From positions 1 to 64,000 of the forward strand of contig NZ_JAGEOK010000007.1 of the NCBI RefSeq assembly GCF_017573545.1: a stretch of 64,000 nucleotides of DNA. Direction: 5' to 3'. Below are positions 24,788 through 33,158 of this stretch, piece by piece. Below the pieces are notes generated by a model. It saw nothing but the letters and a program-made list of their open reading frames with translations, did not search any database and was not told the origin of the DNA. The translations under genes were made by a program, and so were the position numbers. Origin of the DNA: Actinomadura nitritigenes. Its GTDB lineage: Bacteria; Actinomycetota; Actinomycetes; Streptosporangiales; Streptosporangiaceae. Within the stretch, counting starts at the first letter, position 1. The number at the start of each line of letters is the position of its first letter.

Positions 24788-25636
24788 ATGAGCAGACACC
24801 CCCGCCGGATGACCGCGCAGGAGACCGTGGCCGTCCTCGAACGCGGCGAGTACCGTGCCCCCGCCGGGCACACCGTCTCCATCGCCGACGACCTGGCGCG
24901 CTGCGTGCGCGACACCGTCCTCTACCGCCCGGAGGAGCTGGACGCCCTCCTCGGAGACCTGCCGGGCACGGCGCCCGGCACGGGCCCCGCCGACGGCGCC
25001 GCGACGCGGGTCGAGGTGACCGACGAGACCACCCTCGCGGCGGCGCGGCGCCTGGTCGCGCCCGGGAAGGTCCCGCTGGCGCTGAACTTCGCCTCCGCCA
25101 AGAACCCCGGCGGCGGGTTCCTGAACGGCGCGCACGCGCAGGAGGAGGGCCTGGCCCGCTCGTCCGGCCTGTACCCGTCGCTGCGCGCCGCGAGGGAGTA
25201 CTACGAGTTCCACCGCGCGCAGGGCGACCTGCTCTACAGCGACCACATGATCTACTCGCCCGGCGTGCCGGTGATCCGCACCGACGCCGGGCGCCTGCTC
25301 GACGAGCCGTACGGGGTCGCGTTCCTGACCTCGCCCGCTCCGAACCGGGGCGCGATCCGCGATCCCGAGAAGGCGGAGCGGATCCCCGAGGTGCTGCGCG
25401 TGCGCGCACGCAAGGTCCTCGCGGTGGCGCTGGCCCGGGGGCACGGACGGCTGGTCCTGGGCGCGTGGGGCTGCGGCGTGTTCCGCAACGATCCGGCGGA
25501 GGTGGCGGAGGCGTTCGCCGGCGCGCTCGGGCCGGGCGGCGAGTTCGAGAACCGCTTCGAGCACGTCGTCTTCGCCGTCTGGGAGTCCGCCAAGGACACC
25601 CCCAGGCGCAACGCGTTCCGCCGCGTCTTCGGCTGA
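24788..25636 (+). CDS. Bacterial-type poly(ADP-ribose) glycohydrolase (TIGR02452/DUF2263)
   Basis: 282-residue macrodomain-related enzyme that removes ADP-ribose polymers. The PARG signature GGG-X(6-8)-QEE is present as NPGGGFLNGAHAQEEGLAR, with the catalytic Glu pair. LNFASAKNPGGG and LGAWGCGVFRNDP, the later ligand-binding loop, also match. GGAG precedes ATG at 24788. It is divergent from the DUF3152/hen1/pnkp group. ADP-ribosylation and RNA repair might be linked, but neighbourhood is the only argument. Confidence 0.9.
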   Translation: MSRHPRRMTAQETVAVLERGEYRAPAGHTVSIADDLARCVRDTVLYRPEELDALLGDLPGTAPGTGPADGAATRVEVTDETTLAAARRLVAPGKVPLALNFASAKNPGGGFLNGAHAQEEGLARSSGLYPSLRAAREYYEFHRAQGDLLYSDHMIYSPGVPVIRTDAGRLLDEPYGVAFLTSPAPNRGAIRDPEKAERIPEVLRVRARKVLAVALARGHGRLVLGAWGCGVFRNDPAEVAEAFAGALGPGGEFENRFEHVVFAVWESAKDTPRRNAFRRVFG

Positions 25637-25672
25637 CGCCCTCGCGGTGCCGTCCGCGGGCGGCACCGCGGG

Positions 25673-26413
25673 CTACGCGCCGCCGCCGTCCTCGATGTAC
25701 GACGCGACGCCGCGCAGCAGGACGTCGAGCCCGAACTCGAAGCGCTCGGCGCCGCCCTCGTCGGTGAGGTCGTCCACCAGCGAGACGATGTTCGGGTACC
25801 GGTCGGGCGGCAGGGCCTTGTAGTAGTCGCGGATCTGGTCGAGGTACTTCTTGAAGTGCTCCCACGGGTCCTCGTCGCCCTTGACCGCCGCCGTGTAGAA
25901 GGTGTCCTCGACGGCGTCGGCGTCGATGTACATGCCCAGCGTGTCGACGGCGAGCCCGGCGATCTTCGGGGGGACGCCGCCCGCGATCATGAGCGCCAGC
26001 TGCGCCTCCGCGACGGCGAGCAGGTGCGGGCCCGTCGGGATCAGCCCCATGGAGACCTTCGCGATGTCCCGGTGCGAGGTGTAGACCCGGCGGACCTCCA
26101 TCGCGATCTCCTTCAGCTGCTCGCGCCAGCGGGCCGGATCGGGCGGGGCGGGCAGCCTGATCTCGGCGGCGACGCGGTCGAGCATCAGCTCCCGCAGCTC
26201 CTGCTTGTCCGAGACGTGCGCGTAGAGGGAGGCCGGGCCGGTGCCGAGCTCCTGCGCGACGCGGCGCATGGTGACGGCCTCCAGCCCCTCGGCGTCCAGG
26301 ACGGCGATCGCCGTCTCGACGACGAGCTCCTGCGTGAGCGGCTGCCGGGACGGCGCGGCCCTGCGCGGCCGGCGGCCCGGCGGCGTCGGCATGTCCGAAC
26401 GTGCGCTGGCCAC
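25673..26413 (-). CDS. TetR-family repressor
   Basis: 246 residues: an N-terminal TetR HTH (VVETAIAVLDAEGLEAVTM, then RRVAQELGTGPASLYAHVSDK, about residues 27-75) and a TetR_C_1-like ligand domain. GTG at 26413 is preceded by GGGAGGT at ideal spacing; the TTG at 26428 is less likely. It is divergent from the DHA2 transporter, and the 168-bp intergenic region holds clear operator sequences. It almost certainly represses the transporter in the absence of drug. Confidence 0.93.
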   Translation of the reverse strand: MASARSDMPTPPGRRPRRAAPSRQPLTQELVVETAIAVLDAEGLEAVTMRRVAQELGTGPASLYAHVSDKQELRELMLDRVAAEIRLPAPPDPARWREQLKEIAMEVRRVYTSHRDIAKVSMGLIPTGPHLLAVAEAQLALMIAGGVPPKIAGLAVDTLGMYIDADAVEDTFYTAAVKGDEDPWEHFKKYLDQIRDYYKALPPDRYPNIVSLVDDLTDEGGAERFEFGLDVLLRGVASYIEDGGGA

Positions 26414-26431
26414 CTCGGGACCTCCCAATTT

Positions 26432-26470
26432 CGCGATACATCTTGACTATCCCGAAACGCGATATATCTT
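26432..26470. promoter_or_regulatory. Direct repeats upstream of tetR
   Basis: Two 13-mers CGCGATAYATCTT (26432-26444 and 26458-26470, one mismatch) are spaced 26 bases start to start in the tetR promoter region. Their sequence differs from the palindrome near the transporter, so a second regulator could bind here. Confidence 0.5.
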
Positions 26471-26509
26471 CTCTACCTGAGAGACAAAACCGCGCTACGA
26501 ACATCGTAT

Positions 26510-26565
26510 TTGACACGAACGTCGTTCCCATCATAGAACGGTGTTCGTAGCTACGAACAGTGTTC
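26510..26565 (+). promoter_or_regulatory. Promoter and TetR-type operator of the DHA2 transporter
   Basis: TTGACA (26510-26515) and TAGAAC (26534-26539) form a -35/-10 pair with an 18-base spacer. A perfect 18-bp palindrome with half TGTTCGTAG (26542-26559) sits just past the -10 box, inside a 30-bp imperfect palindrome (26536-26565). A further half-site GCTACGAACA lies at 26494-26503. A repressor bound here would block transcription directly. Confidence 0.75.
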
Positions 26566-26581
26566 CCCCGATGGAGACGAG

Positions 26582-28312
26582 ATGACCGAGACACTGCAGA
26601 CCCCCGCGGGGGCCACCGGCACGGCCGGCTACCGCTGGCGCTGGGCCGCCCTCTTCGTGATCCTCGCCGGCGAGATCATGGACATGCTGGACTCCCTGAT
26701 CACCAACATCGCCGCCCCCACCATCCGCGCCGAGCTGGGCGGCTCCGCCGCCACCATCCAGTGGCTCGCGGCCGGTTACACCCTCGCCATGGCGGTCGGC
26801 GTCATCACCGGCGGCAGGCTCGGCGACCTGTACGGCCGCAAGCAGATGTTCCTCGTCGGCGCGGCCGGCTTCACCGCCGGCTCGCTGCTGTGCGGCGTGG
26901 CGGTCTCGCCCGGCATGCTGATCGGCGCCCGGCTGGCGCAGGGCCTGTTCGGCGCGCTGATGCTGCCGCAGGGCATCGGCATGATCAAGCAGATGTTCAG
27001 CGAGAAGGAGATGGGCGCCGCGTTCGGCGCGTTCGGCCCGGTCATGGGCCTGTCGTCGGTCGGCGGTCCGGTGCTGGCCGGCTGGCTGATCGACGCCGAC
27101 CTGTGGGGCACCGGCTGGCGGATGATCTTCCTGATCAACCTGCCGCTCGGCCTGGCCGCCGTGCTCGCCGGGCTGCGCTTCCTGCCCGCCGGGCGGTCCC
27201 CGCAGGCCACCCGGCTCGACCTCACCGGCGCCGCGCTGGCCTCCCTCGGCGCCGGGCTGATGATCTACCCGCTGGTGCAGGGCCGCGAGCTGGACTGGCC
27301 CGCCTGGACCTTCGCGATGATCGCCGCGTCCCTGGCCGTCTGGGCGGTCTTCGCCTGGTACGAGACGCGCAAGCAGCGGGCCGGCGGCGACCCGCTGATC
27401 ATCCCGAGCCTGTTCCGCAAGCGCGGCTTCACCGGCGGGCTCGTCGTCGGCGTCGTCTTCTTCAGCGCCATGGCGGGCACCGGCCTCGTGCTCTCGCTGT
27501 TCTTCCAGCTCGGCCTCGGCTTCTCCCCGCTCAAGGCCGGCCTGTCGCAGATCCCGTGGTCGGCCGGCGTCGTCCTCGGCTTCGGCGCGGCCCAGGCCGT
27601 CCAGCGGTTCGGCCGCACCGTCATCCAGGCGGGCACCCTCGTCATGGCGGCCGGCATCGCCGGGATGTTCCTCACGCTGCAGCTCGCGGGCACCGGCGTC
27701 ACCCCGTGGCAGCTCGTCCCGGCCCTGACCGTCACCGGGCTCGGCATGGGGCTGCTGATGGCCCCGTTCTTCGACACCGCCCTGGCGGGCGTCGAGCCCG
27801 AGGAGGCCGGCTCGGCCGGCGGCACCCTCACCGCGGTCCAGCAGCTCGGCAGCTCGCTCGGCGCCGCCGTCCTCGGCACGATCTTCTTCGGGCTGCTCGG
27901 CGGCCACGTCGCCACCGCCGCCGACGACGGGTCGGCCGCGCTGCGGGGACGGCTCACCGCCGCGTCCGTCCCGGCCGCGCAGCAGGAGCGCATCGTGACG
28001 GGGCTGCGCGCGTGCGGCCACGACCGGGCCACCGCCAAGGACGCCGAGGCCGTGCCGCCGTCCTGCGCGCGGATGCAGGAGGACGTCAAGGCGGCGATCG
28101 CCGCGGCGCCCGCCTCCGCCCCCGCGATCCGGAAGGCGGTCGCGGCGGACGCGGCGCACGCCGCCGAGGTCGGCTTCACCGGCGCCATGAAGATCACGCT
28201 GTGGATCGTGGTCGGCATGCTGGGCCTGACCTTCCTGGCCGTGTTCCTGCTGCCGAGGCACGCCCGCCCGCAGGACGCCGCCGGCGGCGGCGCGCAGCCC
28301 GCGATCGCCTGA
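26582..28312 (+). CDS. DHA2-family (EmrB/QacA) drug:H+ antiporter
   Basis: 576-residue major facilitator with about 14 membrane segments. It shows DHA2 signs: MDMLDSLITNIAAPTI in TM1, motif A GGRLGDLYGRKQMFLVG, WRMIFLINLPLG, and the antiporter motif C-like segment GPVMGLSSVGGPVLAGWL. A large loop near the C-terminus (about 440-530) is Ala-rich and contains two Cys. It is predicted to export hydrophobic drugs under control of the adjacent TetR protein. GGAGACGAG precedes ATG at 26582. Confidence 0.92.
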   Translation: MTETLQTPAGATGTAGYRWRWAALFVILAGEIMDMLDSLITNIAAPTIRAELGGSAATIQWLAAGYTLAMAVGVITGGRLGDLYGRKQMFLVGAAGFTAGSLLCGVAVSPGMLIGARLAQGLFGALMLPQGIGMIKQMFSEKEMGAAFGAFGPVMGLSSVGGPVLAGWLIDADLWGTGWRMIFLINLPLGLAAVLAGLRFLPAGRSPQATRLDLTGAALASLGAGLMIYPLVQGRELDWPAWTFAMIAASLAVWAVFAWYETRKQRAGGDPLIIPSLFRKRGFTGGLVVGVVFFSAMAGTGLVLSLFFQLGLGFSPLKAGLSQIPWSAGVVLGFGAAQAVQRFGRTVIQAGTLVMAAGIAGMFLTLQLAGTGVTPWQLVPALTVTGLGMGLLMAPFFDTALAGVEPEEAGSAGGTLTAVQQLGSSLGAAVLGTIFFGLLGGHVATAADDGSAALRGRLTAASVPAAQQERIVTGLRACGHDRATAKDAEAVPPSCARMQEDVKAAIAAAPASAPAIRKAVAADAAHAAEVGFTGAMKITLWIVVGMLGLTFLAVFLLPRHARPQDAAGGGAQPAIA

Positions 28313-28417
28313 CGCCCGCCCCGGCGGCCCCACGGCTCCGGCGGCTCCCGGCCCGGCGTCGCGCGTCCCGCGGCCGGCGGCCCGCGGTCCTGCGCCCCGG
28401 CCCGGCAACCCCGGAGA

Positions 28418-28475
28418 AAGGCCCGCGGCGAGGACGAGCGCTCCACCACGAAGCGCACGTCCCGCCGCGGGCCTT
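28418..28475. terminator. Bidirectional terminator between DHA2 and LLM genes
   Basis: A 13-bp perfect stem AAGGCCCGCGGCG/CGCCGCGGGCCTT (28418-28430 with 28463-28475) encloses a 32-nt loop with its own short GCGC hairpin. The rest of 28313-28523 shows nothing else recognisable. Confidence 0.65.
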
Positions 28476-28523
28476 CAGCCGTACCGGGCCCGCCTCGACG
28501 GACGGGCGGCGGAGCGGCGCCGG

Positions 28524-29450
28524 TCACACCTTGGCCAGCACCTCCGACGCCAGCAGCTCCAGGTGCTCCAGGTCGCTCAGATCGAGGACCTGCAGGTAGA
28601 GCCGCTCGGCGCCCAGCTCCCCGAACCGCCCGATCTTCTCCACGACCTCGGCGGGGGTGCCCGCCAGGCCGTTGTCCCGCAGCTCGTCGACGCGGCGGCC
28701 GATGGCGTCGGCGCGGCGCGCGATCTCCGCCTCGTCCCGCCCGCAGCAGACCACCTGCGCGGCGGAGTACACCATCGGCCTGGTCCGCCCGGCCTCCCGG
28801 CAGGCGGCCCGGACCCGGTCGAACGCGCCCCCGGTGTCCTCGACCTGGTGGAACGGCACGTTGTACTCGTCGGCGTAGGCGGCGGCCAGGCGCGGCGTCC
28901 GCTTCGGCCCGAACCCGCCGAGGATCACCGGCGGGCCGCCCGCCTGCGCCGGCTTCGGCAACGCGGGCGAGTCCTTCAGCGTGTAGTGCCTCCCGGCGAA
29001 GGAGAACGTCTCGCCGTCCGGCGTGCCCCACAGCCCGGTGACGATCCGGATCTGCTCCTCCAGCCGCTCGAACCGCTCGTTCAGGCTGGGGAACGGGATG
29101 CCGTAGTGGACGTGCTCCTCCTCGAACCAGCCCGTCCCGATGCCGAAGTCGACGCGGCCACCGCTCATCTGGTCCACCTGCGCGACCGAGATGGCCAGCG
29201 GCCCCGGGTAGCGGAACGTCCCGGCCGTCACCAGGGTGCCGAGCCGGATCCGGCTCGTCTCGCGGGCCAGCGCGCCGAGCGTGACCCACGAGTCGGTCGG
29301 GCCCGGCTCGCCCGACACGTCTCCCATCTTGGTGTAGTGGTCGGAGCGGAAGAACGCGTCGAAGCCGAGGTCCTCCGCCGCCTTGGCGACCGACAGCAGT
29401 GTTTCGTAGCTCGCCCCCTGCTGGGGCTCGGTGAAGATCCGTAGACGCAT
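28524..29450 (-). CDS. LLM-class F420-dependent oxidoreductase
   Basis: 308-residue luciferase-like TIM-barrel protein. It starts RIFTEPQQGASYETLLSVAK and includes GFDAFFRSDHY, RIRLGTLVTAGTFRYP and SGGRVDFGIGTGWFEEEH, which are typical of actinobacterial LLM enzymes that use F420. Its substrate is unknown. ATG at 29450 has GAGGATGG upstream. It lies after the DUF11 gene on the same strand (44-bp gap) and could be co-transcribed. Confidence 0.88.
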   Translation of the reverse strand: MRLRIFTEPQQGASYETLLSVAKAAEDLGFDAFFRSDHYTKMGDVSGEPGPTDSWVTLGALARETSRIRLGTLVTAGTFRYPGPLAISVAQVDQMSGGRVDFGIGTGWFEEEHVHYGIPFPSLNERFERLEEQIRIVTGLWGTPDGETFSFAGRHYTLKDSPALPKPAQAGGPPVILGGFGPKRTPRLAAAYADEYNVPFHQVEDTGGAFDRVRAACREAGRTRPMVYSAAQVVCCGRDEAEIARRADAIGRRVDELRDNGLAGTPAEVVEKIGRFGELGAERLYLQVLDLSDLEHLELLASEVLAKV

Positions 29451-29494
29451 GGGTCCATCCTCGTACGTCCGCGCCCCGGCCCGCGCCACCGGAC

Positions 29495-30592
29495 CTACTT
29501 CTGCGCCGCCCGCTTGGACTGGGGCGCCCCCGCCTGCGCCTGCTTCGGCGCGTGCTTCTTGCCCCCGGCCTGCTCGGCGTGGCCCTTCTTCACAGGGCTC
29601 TTCTTCACGGGGCCCTTCTTCGCGGGGCCCTTCTTCGCCGTCATCCTGGTGCGCACGGTCGCGGAATTGTTGCCGGGGTGCGGGTCGATGGTCGACGACG
29701 TGACCCGCGAGCCGTACACGAGCACCCTCCCGGTCCGGACGTTCCCGGCCGGCAGCACCTTGAAGCGCAGCGTCCGCGTCTCGCCGGGCCGCAGCGAGCC
29801 GACCCCGCACACGAAGCCCCGCTGCTCGGGGACGCACGCGGCGTTCCCGACGAGCAGCCGCACCGGTCCCGACGCGTGGACGAACACGTTCTCGGCCGCG
29901 GCCGGACCCCGGTTGGCGACCTTCAGCCGGTAGGAGATCGGCGCGCCGGCCCGCGCGGTCGCCGGCGCGGTCTTCTCCAGGACGAGGTCCGCCGTCCGGG
30001 CGACGCGCACCACCGGGAAGCTCGCGGCGGCGCGCTGCCCGCGCCACGTCGCCGTCGCGGGGATCCGGAGCGCCTCGCCCGGCCGGGCGCGCCGGGCGAC
30101 CTTCGCACGGATCGTCCCGGCGACCGTCTCACCGGGCCGCACGGCGCCGAGATCGCACTCGACCGTCCACCCGCTCACCGCGCAGTCGCGCCGCCCCGAC
30201 ACGAACTCCAGCGACTTCGGCAGCGTCGCGCGCACCACCGCGCGGCCCGCCTTCCCCGGCCCCTTCGCCGTCACCGCGAACGGCCAGTCGTACGTGCGGC
30301 CGGGCAGCACGGCCTGCCCGGGACCGCTGGTGTGCAGCCGCACCGACCTGGCCTTCTTCTGCTGCTTGACGGGCTTCCGATGCGGCGCCGGGCGGGCCCG
30401 GCCCTTGCCTTTGCCCTTGTGCCCCTGCCCCTTGCCCTTGCCTTGGGGGCCGTGCTCCCCCTTGTGGCCCGACGGGCCGGGGCCGTCGGCCCGCGCGGCC
30501 GCGCCCACGGGCGGCACGACGCCCAGCAGCGGCACGGCCGCGAGCACCGCGAGCCTCCGCGCGCCGACGCGCCCCGTCATCCTCCGGATCAT
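29495..30592 (-). CDS. Secreted DUF11-type surface protein with Lys-rich ends
   Basis: 365 residues. A signal peptide (MIRRMTGRVGARRLAVLAAVP and further hydrophobic residues, cleaved near AAARADG) is followed by a Lys/Gly-rich segment (GKGKGQGHKGKGKG). Two or three Ig-like DUF11 repeats follow (ADLVLEKTAPATARAGAPIS, YRLKVANRGPAAAENVFVHA). The C-terminal tail is very basic, with five-residue repeats KKGPA/KKGPV/KKSPV. It is likely a cell-surface protein binding polyanions such as teichoic acid. AGGAGG lies 7 bases before ATG at 30592. Divergent from the DUF1906 gene. Confidence 0.82.
   Translation of the reverse strand: MIRRMTGRVGARRLAVLAAVPLLGVVPPVGAAARADGPGPSGHKGEHGPQGKGKGQGHKGKGKGRARPAPHRKPVKQQKKARSVRLHTSGPGQAVLPGRTYDWPFAVTAKGPGKAGRAVVRATLPKSLEFVSGRRDCAVSGWTVECDLGAVRPGETVAGTIRAKVARRARPGEALRIPATATWRGQRAAASFPVVRVARTADLVLEKTAPATARAGAPISYRLKVANRGPAAAENVFVHASGPVRLLVGNAACVPEQRGFVCGVGSLRPGETRTLRFKVLPAGNVRTGRVLVYGSRVTSSTIDPHPGNNSATVRTRMTAKKGPAKKGPVKKSPVKKGHAEQAGGKKHAPKQAQAGAPQSKRAAQK
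29585..29644 (-). repeat. 15-bp coding tandem repeat in the DUF11 gene
   Basis: Four tandem 15-bp units (CTTCTTCRCRGGGCY-type on the plus strand) encode the KKGPx repeats of the C-terminal tail. Confidence 0.8.
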
Positions 30593-30624
30593 CCTGAAAC
30601 CTCCTGTGACCTGCACCTTCGTAG

Positions 30625-30717
30625 CGGACAGGTCCGTTGTAGCGAGCCGCAGGTAAAGGCGCTAGCGCAACGCGGGCGTGTCGTGACGGAGAGTCACAAC
30701 GGGCGGACTGGTCCGTT
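30625..30717. promoter_or_regulatory. Duplicated palindrome in the DUF11/DUF1906 intergenic region
   Basis: CGGACAGGTCCGTT (30625-30638) and CGGACTGGTCCGTT (30704-30717) are two near-identical 14-mers built on the palindrome CGGAC-NN-GTCCG, 79 bases apart, between divergent genes. One copy lies near each gene, as expected for a shared regulator. A short hairpin GTGAC-GGAGA-GTCAC lies between them. Confidence 0.55.
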
Positions 30718-30807
30718 CTGGGCGATCCAACCTCGGGAATCTCCTGCGACGAAAAGGGCACAAGCTGTTGAATCGGCAATGACCTGGATCCGAATCATGG
30801 AGTTGAC

Positions 30808-31842
30808 ATGGCAGTCTTCGGCGTCGACTACGCGTGGGGACGCCCCGGCGCGTCCGCGCTGAAACGCGCCGGGGCGACGTTCGCGTGCCGCTACCTCTCG
30901 CACGACACCACCGGCAAGAACCTGACCCGCGCCGAGGCGGACGAGCTGTCGGCGGCGGGCCTGTGGCTGGTGGTGGTGTGGGAGACGGCCGCCAACCGGG
31001 CGCTGGACGGCAAGGCCGCGGGGACCGCCGACGCGCAGGCCGCCGCGAGCCAGGCCAAGGCGTGCGGGATGCCGGACGACCGGCCGATCTACTTCGCGGT
31101 CGACTGGGACGCCTCGTCCTCCCAGCAGAGCTCGATCAACGCCTACCTGGACGGCGCGGCGTCCGTCCTCGGCCGCGACCGCGTCGGCCTGTACGCCGGG
31201 TACGGGCCGGTCAACCGGGCGTTCGACGCCGGGAAGATCGCCTACGGGTGGCAGACCTACGCCTGGTCCGGCGGCCGCTGGGACGCGCGCGCCCAGCTCC
31301 AGCAGTACTCCAACGACCACACCATCAACGGCGTCGGCCTCGACTACGACCGCGCCGTCAAGAGCGACTACGGGCAGTGGCGCGTCGGCGTCTCGCCCGA
31401 GAAGGAGAACGACGACATGCCGAGCTACGTGTCCGTCGGCACGACCAAGGAGCAGCAGCTGCCCTCCGGCCAGTGGACCAACGTCAGCTGGCAGCACGAC
31501 TACGCCGACTCCGAGCACCAGCACAGCGACGCGGGCGGCCCCAGCATCCTGTGGGGGTCCGCCCGCTACGCGCTGACCGTCGCCGTCACGGTCACCGGGG
31601 TGCCCGCGGGCACGCTGATCCAGGCCCGCGCGGTCGAGGTCGACGCCAAGGACGACAGCAAGGTGACCGGCGGGCCCGTGCAGGACTACGTGTCGGCCGG
31701 CGACAAGACCAACCTCGTGTACTCGCTGGGCGCCGACACCGTGGGCGACGGCTACCGGGTGCGGTTCCAGATCGTCCAGCACGGCTCCGGCGCCGCGAAG
31801 GTCGCCACCGGAGGAAGCGCCAAGGTCTTCTTCTGGCGCTGA
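30808..31842 (+). CDS. DUF1906 glycoside hydrolase-like protein
   Basis: 344 residues. Residues 1-200 match the DUF1906 (Rv2525c-like) TIM-barrel: FGVDYAWGRPG, ACRYLSHDTTGKNLTRAEAD, PIYFAVDWD, VGLYAGYGP and a terminal QQYSND. The acidic residues suggest peptidoglycan or polysaccharide hydrolysis. Residues about 205-344 form a separate beta-rich domain that I do not recognise. There is no evident signal peptide, which is odd for a wall-acting enzyme. GGAG precedes ATG at 30808. Confidence 0.82.
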   Translation: MAVFGVDYAWGRPGASALKRAGATFACRYLSHDTTGKNLTRAEADELSAAGLWLVVVWETAANRALDGKAAGTADAQAAASQAKACGMPDDRPIYFAVDWDASSSQQSSINAYLDGAASVLGRDRVGLYAGYGPVNRAFDAGKIAYGWQTYAWSGGRWDARAQLQQYSNDHTINGVGLDYDRAVKSDYGQWRVGVSPEKENDDMPSYVSVGTTKEQQLPSGQWTNVSWQHDYADSEHQHSDAGGPSILWGSARYALTVAVTVTGVPAGTLIQARAVEVDAKDDSKVTGGPVQDYVSAGDKTNLVYSLGADTVGDGYRVRFQIVQHGSGAAKVATGGSAKVFFWR

Positions 31843-31922
31843 TCCGCCCGGCGCCGCCCCGCCGGGTCACGGCGTGCCGTCGTCATGGGTCGCTCATCAC
31901 GACCGCACGCAGCGGCTCGACG

Positions 31923-33110
31923 TCAGAAGTCGTCGTTGGTGTAGGGGGCCAGCGGGACGGCGAGGGCGGCGTCCAGGCGCGCGGCGGCGCCCGGCGTGTG
32001 CTCGGTGACCGCCCCGATGCGGACCAGCGTGCTCAGCCTGGCGCCGCCGAGGTAGACGGCGCCGAGGTCCGCGACGCCCAGTGACAGGTCCGGCGCGTCG
32101 GCGGTGGGCTCGCAGCCGGGCGCGGCCCCGGTGGTCAGGCGCCAGCGGCCGTGGTTCGCGGGGATGCGGGCGTCCGCGACGTCCAGCACGAACCCGTCAC
32201 CGGACGCCCAGGACCGGGCCCGGAGCGCGGCCGGGACGTCGACCAGCCGCAGCCACAGCGCGCCGTACTCGCCCGTCACCCTGACCTGGTCCGGGTCCGC
32301 GGCCATGTGCGGCAGCAGGTCGTCCACCGGCCGGCTCGGCGCCTTGATCCGCGACGTCAGGTCGATCCCGGCGAGGTACCGCCACAGCGCGGCCTCGACC
32401 CGGGCGTCCGCGGCGACGAGGTCCTCCAGCCGCACGGTGCCCTGCCCCGTCCGGTAGATCGCGTAGCCCTCGGGGTGCACGACGACGCGCGGCTCGGTGA
32501 GACGCTCGTCGCTCAGCTCCTCCTCGGGCAGGACGTTGCGGGACCACCACTCGCCGTCGCGCACCAGCCCGCCCGGACGGCGGGACAGGGCGGCCTCGTG
32601 GATCGGGGCGAGCACGGCGGGCGCCTCCCCGGGCTCGACCAGCCGCAGCGGCCGCGGGTCGGGCTCGGTGCGCAGTTCCAGCGGGCGGGAGGTGTCGACC
32701 TCCAGCTCGACGGCCCGGTCCGCGAGGCCGAAGCCGTAGCGGCCGTAGATCGCGCCCTCGGACGCCCACAGGGCCGCGACCGGGCGGCCCGCGGCGACCG
32801 CGTCCGCGTGCATCCGCTCGATCATCGCCGACAGCACGCCGCGGCGGCGGTGCGTCGGCAGCACGCCGACCGCGGTGATCGCGGAGCAGCCGACCGTCCC
32901 GCCCGGCACGGCCAGCCGCATCGGCAGCGCGGCGAGCTGCCCCGCCCGGACACCGCCGGACCAGGCGCCGACGCGTTCGGCCCGGCGCATCATCCACCGC
33001 CAGCGTTCCAGGTCGCGCTCGCGGATGCGCTGGTGGAACACCAGGCCGGAGAAGTCGATCATGCCGTCCAGGCCGTCCTCGGGGACGTCCCTGATCTCCA
33101 GATCGGTCAT
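31923..33110 (-). CDS. Eis-family GNAT N-acetyltransferase
   Basis: 395 residues with the tripartite Eis arrangement: N-terminal GNAT (TAVGVLPTHRRRGVLSAMIE, acetyl-CoA loop RRRGVL), central GNAT-like region and a C-terminal SCP-like domain. The protein ends in NDDF; in characterised Eis enzymes the carboxylate of the terminal Phe acts as catalytic base, and this fits. Such enzymes acetylate amines including aminoglycosides; the native substrate is unclear. The start ATG is at 33110. Confidence 0.9.
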   Translation of the reverse strand: MTDLEIRDVPEDGLDGMIDFSGLVFHQRIRERDLERWRWMMRRAERVGAWSGGVRAGQLAALPMRLAVPGGTVGCSAITAVGVLPTHRRRGVLSAMIERMHADAVAAGRPVAALWASEGAIYGRYGFGLADRAVELEVDTSRPLELRTEPDPRPLRLVEPGEAPAVLAPIHEAALSRRPGGLVRDGEWWSRNVLPEEELSDERLTEPRVVVHPEGYAIYRTGQGTVRLEDLVAADARVEAALWRYLAGIDLTSRIKAPSRPVDDLLPHMAADPDQVRVTGEYGALWLRLVDVPAALRARSWASGDGFVLDVADARIPANHGRWRLTTGAAPGCEPTADAPDLSLGVADLGAVYLGGARLSTLVRIGAVTEHTPGAAARLDAALAVPLAPYTNDDF

Positions 33111-33126
33111 GCGCCCACGGTAACCA

Positions 33127-33152
33127 GCGCCCGCAACCGGTTTTCCGGGCGC
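33127..33152 (-). terminator. Hairpin after the RNA methyltransferase gene
   Basis: A 7-bp stem GCGCCCG/CGGGCGC with a 12-nt loop, between the methyltransferase stop and the Eis start on the minus strand. A weak terminator candidate. Confidence 0.45.
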
Positions 33153-33158
33153 GGGCGG

